A stretch of DNA of 17,133 nt from Leucobacter sp. UBA1945 (lineage in GTDB: Bacteria; Actinomycetota; Actinomycetes; Actinomycetales; Microbacteriaceae): positions 142-17,274 of the forward strand of contig DDEV01000019.1 of NCBI GenBank assembly GCA_002336855.1, read 5' to 3'. This document shows, one piece after another, positions 6,705-12,999 of the stretch. How positions within the stretch are numbered: the first letter of the stretch is position 1; every line of letters starts with the position of its first letter. The notes beneath the pieces were generated by a model that was not told the DNA's origin, did not search any database, and saw only the letters and a list, made by a program, of their open reading frames with translations. The position numbers were made by a program, and so were the translations under genes.

Positions 6705-6709
6705 GTTAC

Positions 6710-6745
6710 TCGGTCGGTCGGGTGATGCATCGCTCGACCGACCGA
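6710..6745 (+). promoter_or_regulatory. Long intercistronic hairpin between lipoprotein and permease genes
   Basis: Perfect 10-bp arms CGGTCGGTCG (6711-6720) and CGACCGACCG (6735-6744) are extended outward by a T-A pair and inward by five more pairs (two of them G-U) to a four-base TGCA loop, giving a 16-bp stem. It begins five bases after the lipoprotein stop. There is no T-tract, so it is more likely an RNA-stabilising or partial-termination element that keeps receptor output above permease output than a full terminator. Confidence 0.7.
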
Positions 6746-6777
6746 ACCCCCACCGTTCATTCTGCAGAGAGTCGACA

Positions 6778-7614
6778 ATGCCATCACACATCCATCTGGC
6801 CACTGTGTATCCCTTCGACGCAGACGCGTTCTGGGGATTCCTCTTCCACCCCTCGCCGTTGATTCTGAACGGCCTAGTGCTGACCGTTGTCATCGCGGTG
6901 ATCTCACAGGCGCTCGGGTCCCTCCTGGGGTTCTTCGCCGCGACGGGACGAAAGTCTGATCACTCCGTGGTCAGAGGGGTTGCGTCTTTTTACGTCTGGC
7001 TATTCCGCGGAACGCCGTTCCTTGTGCAAGTCTCGATCATCTACTTCGCGGGGTTTCCATTCTTCGGTCTCTCGATCTTCGGCGGCTATCGCTGGGACGA
7101 CATCTCGGTTCTCGGCTTTCTGATCGCAGGCCGAGTTCTCGCAGGTATTTTCGCCCTCTCGCTGAACGAGGGAGCCTACATGGCCGAGATTGTGAGGTCT
7201 GGTCTTGAGGCCGTCGACAAGGGTCAGCGCGAGGCAGCACAGGCAATCGGCATGCGCAAGAAGCAGGTCATGAACCGGATCATCCTTCCACAAGCGATGC
7301 GGACGATCATTCCTCCCCTCGGCAATCAATTCAACAACATGCTGAAAAACACTTCGCTCCTCTCTGTGATCAGCGTTGTCGAGTTGTACACCGCGGCGCA
7401 GATCATTCAGGGGCAGACGTTTCAGCCGTTTGAAGTGTTCGGTGCGGTTGCGATCTATTACCTCGCACTGACCACCATCTGGAACCTCGTGCAGATGATG
7501 ATCGAGAAGCGCCTCAACCGAGGTTGGGGCGGCGGAGTCGTCACCACGCAGACTGGCATCATTTCGACCCTGACCGGCTCGATCCAGAAGGTAGGTATCT
7601 CACGTGGAAAGTAG
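6778..7614 (+). CDS. Amino-acid ABC transporter permease (His/Glu/Gln/Arg/opine type)
   Basis: The membrane-spanning subunit of the importer, 278 residues with about five helices. The first is LILNGLVLTVVIAVISQALGSLLGFF (28-53), and WLFRGTPFLVQVSIIYF (74-90) carries the RGTP motif typical of polar amino-acid permeases. The cytoplasmic EAA loop that docks on the ATPase is clear: GQREAAQAIGMRKKQVMNRIILPQAMRTIIPPLGNQF (149-185), with E152-A-A and G158. The C-terminal tail after MMIEKRLNRGWG is longer than usual and unstructured-looking. The start at 6778 has AGAGAG about seven bases upstream. Only one permease gene is present, so it presumably works as a homodimer. It overlaps the ATPase gene by 11 bases if that gene starts at its GTG. 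Confidence 0.94.
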   Translation: MPSHIHLATVYPFDADAFWGFLFHPSPLILNGLVLTVVIAVISQALGSLLGFFAATGRKSDHSVVRGVASFYVWLFRGTPFLVQVSIIYFAGFPFFGLSIFGGYRWDDISVLGFLIAGRVLAGIFALSLNEGAYMAEIVRSGLEAVDKGQREAAQAIGMRKKQVMNRIILPQAMRTIIPPLGNQFNNMLKNTSLLSVISVVELYTAAQIIQGQTFQPFEVFGAVAIYYLALTTIWNLVQMMIEKRLNRGWGGGVVTTQTGIISTLTGSIQKVGISRGK

Positions 7615-8380
7615 TGCGATGCAGCCGCTCATCGAAGTACGCGGAATACACAAACGCTTCGGCGAGAAGCCCGTACTCACTGGCATCGATTTTCAAGTAC
7701 AACGCGGCGAGGTCGTCTGCGTGATCGGCCCGTCGGGGTCTGGCAAAACGACGCTGCTTCGCTGCATGAACTTCCTCGAGGTTCCTAACGAAGGCACCGT
7801 CTGGCTCGACGGCGAACTCATCGGCCTGCAGCAGGACGACGCGCGGCGCAAACTACTCTCGGACGCGGCGATCTCAAAGCAGCGTTCGAAGTTCGGCATG
7901 CTCTTTCAGCGGTTCAACCTCTTCAACCATAAAACCGCACTCGAGAACGTCTCAGAGGGTCAGGTGCAGGTGCACAGGATCAGCCGAGCTGAGGCCGACG
8001 AGGCCTCACGCAAGCTGTTGCAACGCGTCGGCCTCGGCGAGCGCATGAACCACTACCCGGCGCAGCTCTCAGGCGGCCAACAACAGCGAGTGGCGATCGC
8101 GCGCACCCTCGCCATGCAACCCGTAGCGATACTTTTCGACGAGCCGACAAGTGCGCTCGACCCCGAAATGGTCGGCGAAGTACTCGACGTCATGAAGGAA
8201 CTTGCAGAGGCTGGCATGACGATGGTCATCGCAACACACGAGATGGGTTTCGCGAGAGAGGTCGCCGACAGGGTCGTCATGATGGACAACGGTGTGATCG
8301 TCGAAGAGGCACCACCTTCCGAGTTCTTCGGCAACCCGCAACACGAGCGCACGAAACGCTTTCTCGCGAAGGTGCTCTGA
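7604..8380 (+). CDS. Amino-acid ABC transporter ATP-binding protein
   Basis: The ATPase that powers the importer, 258 residues with all catalytic motifs intact: Walker A GPSGSGKT (42-49), Q-loop Gln102 in LFQRFNLF, signature LSGGQ (155-159), Walker B ILFDEP (176-181), Asp186 of the D-loop and His212 of the switch. The FQRFNLFNH segment and the LNHYPAQLSGGQQQR-like run are typical of the GlnQ/HisP group. The GTG at 7604 has AAGGTAGG eight bases upstream and overlaps the permease stop. An ATG at 7619 with GGAAAG upstream is a reasonable alternative and would shorten the protein by five residues. It is followed after four bases by the hydrolase gene. Confidence 0.95.
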   Translation: MESSAMQPLIEVRGIHKRFGEKPVLTGIDFQVQRGEVVCVIGPSGSGKTTLLRCMNFLEVPNEGTVWLDGELIGLQQDDARRKLLSDAAISKQRSKFGMLFQRFNLFNHKTALENVSEGQVQVHRISRAEADEASRKLLQRVGLGERMNHYPAQLSGGQQQRVAIARTLAMQPVAILFDEPTSALDPEMVGEVLDVMKELAEAGMTMVIATHEMGFAREVADRVVMMDNGVIVEEAPPSEFFGNPQHERTKRFLAKVL

Positions 8381-8384
8381 AATC

Positions 8385-9305
8385 GTGGCTACCGGAGTCG
8401 TGATGACGGTCACAGGGTCAGTTTCAGCCTCGAGCCTCGGGATGGTACTGCCACACGAACATCTGTTCGCGGATACGCTTCGTGAGTACCGCAGCACGGG
8501 ACTGCTCGACGACGAGAACATTGCGAGCAACGCGCTGCACGGTTATCGAGAGGCCGGCGGTGGCACGATCATCGATGTGACATCGAATGAGCTCGGTCGC
8601 AGACCCGAGGCTCTACGGAGGCTCAGCGAACTCACTGGGGTGCACATCGTGATGGGCTGCGGCCATTATCGCGATCCCTACCTCGACCGCAAGTTCTTTG
8701 ACGAGCACCGGAGCATAGATATCGCTGACCGTATCATCGGCGAGATCGGCGAGGGCTTTGGTGACACCGGAGTTCGACCGGGGGTTATCGGAGAGATCGG
8801 GGCGGATCGATCGGTGATCTCTGCGGCAGAAGAGCGATCGCTGCGTGCCGCGGGCATCGCTCAACGCGAGACTGGCCTCGCAATAAGTCTGCACGCCGCA
8901 AGGTCTACAGTCGGCCGGGACATGCTCGAGGTGCTCGACTCAGAGGGGGTTCCGAGAGACCGGGTGATCCTCGGACACCTCGATACCGTCCGAGACAGTG
9001 AGTTTATTCTTGAGGCCGCCCGAAGCGGAGTGATGCTGGAATTCGACGGCTTCATCTCAACGAACGAGTACGAGACCACCCGAGATATCGGTTCTGTGGT
9101 CGCACTCATCGAAGCCGGATACGAACACCAGATCCTGATCTCGCATGATGCGTTTCTCACCTCGCACTACCCGGAGTTCGGCGGACCAGGACTCACGAGA
9201 ATCCTCGAAGACATCGTGCCCAGGCTCCGTGAGGCCGGGGTATCGAGCACGCAGCTCGACCTGATTCTGCGCACCAACCCGCAGCGAGTGCTGGCGCTTA
9301 CATAA
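8385..9305 (+). CDS. Phosphotriesterase-family metal-dependent hydrolase (Php/PTER-like)
   Basis: A 306-residue binuclear-metal amidohydrolase of the phosphotriesterase branch. All expected ligands are visible: His24 and His26 in PHEHLF, the bridging acid Glu137 in GVIGEIGA, His170 in ISLHAAR, His198 in LGHLD and Asp255 in ISHDAF. A glutamate at the bridge, rather than carbamylated lysine, places it with the Php/PTER side of the family. Family members include lactonases and, reportedly, the N-acetyltaurine amidase PTER; true organophosphate hydrolysis is rare. Being last in the importer operon suggests it hydrolyses an imported amide, lactam, lactone or ester. The GTG at 8385 gives the family's usual N-terminal length; the ATG at 8403 has a better ribosome site (GGAG 8394-8397) and may be the true start. 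Confidence 0.92.
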   Translation: MATGVVMTVTGSVSASSLGMVLPHEHLFADTLREYRSTGLLDDENIASNALHGYREAGGGTIIDVTSNELGRRPEALRRLSELTGVHIVMGCGHYRDPYLDRKFFDEHRSIDIADRIIGEIGEGFGDTGVRPGVIGEIGADRSVISAAEERSLRAAGIAQRETGLAISLHAARSTVGRDMLEVLDSEGVPRDRVILGHLDTVRDSEFILEAARSGVMLEFDGFISTNEYETTRDIGSVVALIEAGYEHQILISHDAFLTSHYPEFGGPGLTRILEDIVPRLREAGVSSTQLDLILRTNPQRVLALT

Positions 9306-9311
9306 AGCAGT

Positions 9312-9345
9312 GGGGACCGGCACGGCTCATGGCAGACCGGCCCCC
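9312..9345. terminator. Possible hairpin terminator between convergent genes
   Basis: GGGGACCGG (9312-9320) can pair with CCGGCCCCC (9337-9345) through eight G-C pairs with one A-C mismatch, closing a 16-base loop. It lies seven bases after the hydrolase stop and before the end of the opposing DUF2165 gene. There is no T-tract, so the call is tentative. Confidence 0.35.
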
Positions 9346-9364
9346 GCCGGATATGCTCGCTTGT

Positions 9365-9874
9365 CTATTCGTTCTTCTCGGTAGCCGGATCTCCCAGCGC
9401 GAGCAGCACCGCAAAGCCCGCCCAGAGAATCGCGAGCGGCATCGCGGTGTCTTTGCCGTTCCACGTGCTCGACTGCCACATCGCGAACCACTCGCTGCCG
9501 ATCACGATGAAACCGATGAACCAGATCAGAAAGCCCACGCCGTACGCGCCGTAACCCCAGCTCTTGGCCCGGTTGAAGGTCGCGGCGTCGGCGTCGCGAC
9601 GCAGGAAGAGCTTGATGCCTCCGATCAGGCCGAGCGCGGCGAACACCGCCTCGGCGAGAATGATGCCGATGTAACCGACCGTCCACATCCACGGAATCGT
9701 GATGGCCCGCCACATGAGCGCGTTGCCCTCGAAAGTGGTGTCCATCGAGAGCACGTGCTTCACGAATTGATAGTTGGAGTCGTAGTCCATGAGGTTGCCC
9801 ATGAGCACGAAAAGGCCGTACAGGCCGGCAGAGAACAGCGTGAACGCCTGAAGCAGGCGCAGCGGATGTTTCAT
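9365..9874 (-). CDS. DUF2165 family integral membrane protein
   Basis: A 169-residue membrane protein of unknown function matching DUF2165. The diagnostic blocks are LMDYDSNYQFVKHVLSMDTTF (28-48), NALMWRAIT (51-59), AATFNRAKSWG and GSEWFAMWQSSTWNGKDTA, the last being almost invariant in the family. Four hydrophobic helices are visible at about 8-26, 64-88, 112-129 and 147-161. The ATG at 9874 is chosen because AAAGGTGAAG precedes it and family members start at this helix; the open frame further upstream lies within the DUF4177 gene. The stop of the DUF4177 gene overlaps this start as ATGA, so the two are translationally coupled. No function is assigned. Confidence 0.9.
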   Translation of the reverse strand: MKHPLRLLQAFTLFSAGLYGLFVLMGNLMDYDSNYQFVKHVLSMDTTFEGNALMWRAITIPWMWTVGYIGIILAEAVFAALGLIGGIKLFLRRDADAATFNRAKSWGYGAYGVGFLIWFIGFIVIGSEWFAMWQSSTWNGKDTAMPLAILWAGFAVLLALGDPATEKNE

Positions 9875-10059
9875 TTCTTCACCTTTCGCGAGAACACGAG
9901 ATCGAGTCGCGGCTCGGTGTGGGTGTCGAGCGGGATCGCTTGCACGAACTCCCAACCGGCTGCTGCCCGCTCGCGAATCACCTCACGATGATCCTTTTCG
10001 AGCGCCGCGCCCTCGCGACGCCGCTTCACCGCAATGCTGACGAATGTGTACTCACGCAT
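9871..10059 (-). CDS. DUF4177 family small protein
   Basis: A 62-residue soluble protein matching DUF4177. The family pattern is clear: an opening MREYTFVSI strand, a basic hairpin, DHREVIRERAAAGWEFVQAIP (the RE-x-I-x3-A-x2-GW-x2-V signature) and a closing LDLVFSRKV strand. Function is unknown. The start at 10059 is fixed by a strong GAGGAGGTG ribosome site just upstream. The gene overlaps the downstream DUF2165 gene by four bases (ATGA), forming a two-gene operon. About 95 bases separate it from the next gene upstream, with no obvious promoter seen. Confidence 0.87.
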   Translation of the reverse strand: MREYTFVSIAVKRRREGAALEKDHREVIRERAAAGWEFVQAIPLDTHTEPRLDLVFSRKVKK

Positions 10060-10154
10060 TGGCGCACCTCCTCGTGTGCTCCCAGCCTGGCCTACCCGCA
10101 CCGCAGAGTCAATGGCGGGGGTGGTTCACTCCGATCGGGGCCCGCCCGCACGGC

Positions 10155-10757
10155 TCAGGATAGTCTGCGAGAGACGGCCGAGAAACCCGCCATCACCGCG
10201 AGCAGGCCGGCGAGCAGCGGGCACACCACGGCGCAGAACGCGAGGATCGTGCCAGTCGCAAAATCGTTCGACCCGAAGCGCCCGAGGCCTACCGATCCCC
10301 CGCCGAAGCTATCTGAGGCGAGCAGGAACTCGCCCTCATACCAGCCAGTCGCGTCTCGACACTGCACCGAGTATTTGCCGTCGTGCGCAGCCTCGAAGGC
10401 ACGAAGCTGCGCGAAGCCCGGCCGCGAGGTGTACCACCAGATCGTGTCGTCCCAGTTGAGCGCGGGCGCGCGCCGCGTCGCGACCTCGACGCCTTGCGGG
10501 CCCGTAACTTCGCACTCGAGCACTTCGAGGTCGGCTGCCACGCTGTTCGACCAGATGCCGACCCGCTCCCCCGCGGCAAGCGTCGCCTCTACGGGAGATC
10601 CGATCGGGTGCGGTCGCGCATCGCGCACCGACGCGTTCGTAGGAAGCGCCCACAGCCCCCAAACGCCCGCCCCTGCGAGCGCAATAATGAGCGTCAACAC
10701 GAGCAGGCGACGTGGGCTGGCCATGCGTCGCCGCTGGGTGGGCCGCGTCTTGGTCAT
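10155..10757 (-). CDS. Hypothetical membrane-anchored protein
   Basis: I do not recognise this 200-residue protein. It starts with a basic cytoplasmic segment (KTRPTQRRRMASPRR), followed by one membrane helix at about 17-40 (LLVLTLIIALAGAGVWGLWAL). Next comes an extracytoplasmic domain of about 125 residues containing paired-looking cysteines in LECEVTGPQG and SVQCRDATGW. A second helix (GTILAFCAVVCPLLAGLLAVMAGF) near 168-192 precedes a short basic tail. The domain has alternating strands suggestive of a beta sandwich, which is inference only. The ATG at 10757 has a weak GGCTGG upstream; an internal ATG at 10724 is possible. It is divergent from the amine oxidase gene. Confidence 0.75.
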   Translation of the reverse strand: MTKTRPTQRRRMASPRRLLVLTLIIALAGAGVWGLWALPTNASVRDARPHPIGSPVEATLAAGERVGIWSNSVAADLEVLECEVTGPQGVEVATRRAPALNWDDTIWWYTSRPGFAQLRAFEAAHDGKYSVQCRDATGWYEGEFLLASDSFGGGSVGLGRFGSNDFATGTILAFCAVVCPLLAGLLAVMAGFSAVSRRLS

Positions 10758-10810
10758 TTCGCCAGCCTACCGATCGGCTTCCTCGAGGCGTGCGACAACC
10801 TGCCATGCCC

Positions 10811-10816
10811 TAGATT
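10811..10816 (+). promoter_or_regulatory. -10 element for leaderless transcription of the amine oxidase gene
   Basis: TAGATT is followed by six bases (GAGCAC after the shared T) and then the ATG at 10823. No ribosome site is present. The same GAGCACATG context precedes the GNAT gene. Confidence 0.5.
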
Positions 10817-10822
10817 GAGCAC

Positions 10823-12187
10823 ATGGCAGAGAGCAAGCAGCAGCACGGCGTCGAGAGCACGCACGCAGACGTCATCGTGGTCGGCGCGGGGGTCTCGGGC
10901 CTCACCGCCGCGAAGCTGCTGTGCGACGCGGGCCAGCGCGTGATTGTGCTCGAAGCGCGTGGTCGCATCGGCGGTCGCACGCACACCGAGCGCGCCGATG
11001 GCTGGGTCTCCGACATGGGCGCCTCTTGGATTCACGGCGTCGACGACGGCCCGGCGTTCGACGCGGTGCAGGCTCTCGGCATGCGCACGGCCGAGTTCAC
11101 GGTCGGCAGTTTTCAGGTCGACAGCCGACCCATCGCCTATTTTGGGCCCGATGGCACTCCTCTCGCCGACGCAGCCACGGCCGCCTTCGCCGCCGACATT
11201 CGTGAGTTTGACGAGGCGCTTTCGAGCACCGTTGCGGCGAGCGCACCGGGCACCTCCTATGGTGAGGCCGTCGAGCGTACCCTTGCAGCGTTTGCATGGG
11301 GCGAGGATCGCGGCCAGCGCGTGCGAGAGTTCATGCGTCACCGCAGCGAAGAGCAGTACGGGGCTTGGATCAATGACCTCGATGCGCACGGGCTCGATGA
11401 CGATGCGACGAACGGCGACGAGGTCGTGTTTCCCGATGGCTTCGATCGCCTTGCGGCGGGGCTTGCCGAGGGGCTCGACATACGGCTGGGGCACGAGGTT
11501 CGCCGGGTGCGGTGGACGAGCGGAGAGGGCGTGCACCTCGACACCGACCTCGGCACGTTCTCGGCGGCGCAGGCTGTGGTGACGGCGCCGGTTGGGGTGC
11601 TGCAGTCTGACGCGATGAGCTTTGAGCCCGCCCTGCCCGACCCCATTGCCCACGCGCTCGCCGGGTTTCGCATGAACGCGTTTGAGAAAGTGTTTCTGCG
11701 GTTCGAGCATCGGTTCTGGCAGGAGGGCGTGTACGCGCTGCGACGCCAGGGCGAGGCCGCCGCGTGGTGGCACAGCTGGTACGACCTCACCTCGTTGCAC
11801 GGGCAGCCGACGCTGCTCACTTTTGCGGCCGGACCGTGCGCGACCGCCACACGCGAATGGAGTGATGAGGCGATCGTCGAGTCGGTGCTCACGTCGTTGC
11901 GCGAGATCTACGGTGACTCCGTGCCGACCCCCGAGGCCTCACGTATCACTCGATGGCAGGATGACCCGTACGCTCGGGGGTCGTACGCGTACATGACCCC
12001 CGGCTCGCTGACGTCGGACCACGACCTGCTCGCGACGCCCATCGGCGACGTACTGCACCTCGCCGGCGAGGCAACCTGGACGGACGACCCGGCAACGGTC
12101 ACCGCGGCGCTCTGCTCTGGGCATCGCGCCGCCGAGCGCGTGCTGGGTCGTGCGATACCGATTGATCGAATCTACGGGACTCGATAG
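10823..12187 (+). CDS. FAD-dependent amine oxidase (monoamine/polyamine oxidase family)
   Basis: A 454-residue flavoprotein of the flavin amine oxidase family, which oxidises amines to imines and passes electrons to oxygen. The N-terminal dinucleotide fold is complete: VIVVGAGVSGL with GxGxxG at 21-26, Glu44 binding ribose in VLEARGRIGGRT, and the RIGGR motif at 48-52. MGASWIHG follows, as in polyamine oxidases. Lys289 in FEKVFLRF is at the place of the conserved active-site lysine, and the C-terminal FAD-contact block LAGEATWTDDPATVTAALCSGHRAAERVL is present. The substrate cannot be deduced. The gene is monocistronic or leads a short operon with the membrane protein 128 bases downstream. The ATG at 10823 fits a leaderless start. 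Nothing links it directly to the kdd locus. Confidence 0.92.
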   Translation: MAESKQQHGVESTHADVIVVGAGVSGLTAAKLLCDAGQRVIVLEARGRIGGRTHTERADGWVSDMGASWIHGVDDGPAFDAVQALGMRTAEFTVGSFQVDSRPIAYFGPDGTPLADAATAAFAADIREFDEALSSTVAASAPGTSYGEAVERTLAAFAWGEDRGQRVREFMRHRSEEQYGAWINDLDAHGLDDDATNGDEVVFPDGFDRLAAGLAEGLDIRLGHEVRRVRWTSGEGVHLDTDLGTFSAAQAVVTAPVGVLQSDAMSFEPALPDPIAHALAGFRMNAFEKVFLRFEHRFWQEGVYALRRQGEAAAWWHSWYDLTSLHGQPTLLTFAAGPCATATREWSDEAIVESVLTSLREIYGDSVPTPEASRITRWQDDPYARGSYAYMTPGSLTSDHDLLATPIGDVLHLAGEATWTDDPATVTAALCSGHRAAERVLGRAIPIDRIYGTR

Positions 12188-12315
12188 ATTTCCGGGCCAC
12201 AGGGCGACGCCCGTGGCAGCGCCTCGGGTTCCGGGCTATGGTGAGGAGCCAGTGCGGATTCCGCCGCGTCGAGACCCGTGGGGAGGCCGACGCGAGTTCG
12301 AGAAGAGGGATTGTC

Positions 12316-12969
12316 ATGCTGCGGTCTGGCCGGGAGCGCGCGAAGCGCATTGCGATCTGGATAGGTGCGGTCACGGTGATCGCGGTCATCCTTTGGCTGG
12401 ATGTGATGACCGGGTTGTGGAACGAGCTGGTTATCCTCTCAGGGCTAGCGGCAGGACTCGTTACCTTTCTGCTCACAGTGCTCGTGCTCGACAAGCTCAT
12501 CGCACGGTCTACGGCACGCAGATGGTCACCCGTGAACCGGCTTGCGTTGACAGAGTTTCTGTACTCGATCGCCGACGACGAACGCAGTGAGATCTCGCGC
12601 GGCGAGATCGTGCCGCGCACGCTTCCCCACATCGATGCCGACACGATCGACCTCAAGGCGGACCTGCACGCTCTCCGCGAGCAGGTGGTGCGCGAGCGAG
12701 CGCTGCTGTCGGAGGCGCTCGGCACCTGGGCTCAGTTTCTTGCCTCAAGTGGTGACAATGATCAGGTGATGCGTGAGATCGCCGAGGTCGCGTTGCAGCT
12801 GCACCGGGTGCGCGACGTGACTCTCGAAGTCGAGGACGAGAAGAGCAGCGCCTCGCTTGCCGAACTCGCGAAGCAGACGCAGCGCTGCAACGAATCGATG
12901 GCCAGGCTCGAGGGAGAGCTGCGGGCGCGGATCCGCGGGGAGGAACAGATTGCGCACGGTGTGCGCTGA
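12316..12969 (+). CDS. Hypothetical two-helix membrane protein with helical cytoplasmic domain
   Basis: A 217-residue protein I do not recognise. Two adjacent membrane helices at about 12-33 (IAIWIGAVTVIAVILWLDVM) and 37-60 (NELVILSGLAAGLVTFLLTVLVL) are followed by a charged domain of about 150 residues. That domain is rich in Leu, Glu, Arg and Ala with heptad-like spacing (DLHALREQVVRERALLSEAL, EIAEVALQLHRVRDVTLEVED, ESMARLEGELRARIRGEE), so it is probably coiled coil. The start at 12316 is chosen for the AGAGGGA ribosome site five bases upstream; an in-frame upstream extension to 12238 is not membrane-like and lacks such a site. It is separated from the amine oxidase by 128 bases in which no promoter was recognised. 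Confidence 0.78.
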   Translation: MLRSGRERAKRIAIWIGAVTVIAVILWLDVMTGLWNELVILSGLAAGLVTFLLTVLVLDKLIARSTARRWSPVNRLALTEFLYSIADDERSEISRGEIVPRTLPHIDADTIDLKADLHALREQVVRERALLSEALGTWAQFLASSGDNDQVMREIAEVALQLHRVRDVTLEVEDEKSSASLAELAKQTQRCNESMARLEGELRARIRGEEQIAHGVR

Positions 12970-12996
12970 CCCGCTCCACCCGGGGCCCGAGCGGTC
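12968..12996. terminator. Hairpin between convergent genes, possible bidirectional terminator
   Basis: GACCCGCTC (12968-12976) pairs with GAGCGGTC (12989-12996) with one bulged C, giving eight pairs around a 12-base loop. It fills the 30-base gap between two converging stop codons. No T-tract follows on either side. Confidence 0.4.
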
Positions 12997-12999
12997 ACC

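Noticed and set aside
9919..10818. Plus-strand open frame of about 300 codons across 9919-10818
   Set aside because: It runs antisense through the DUF4177 gene and the membrane-protein gene, is Ser/Arg/Pro-rich and has no ribosome site or recognisable domain.
10754..11800. Long open frame on the minus strand antisense to the amine oxidase gene
   Set aside because: Its translation is rich in His, Arg and Ala with no domain. It mirrors the codon-position GC bias of the well-supported plus-strand flavoenzyme.
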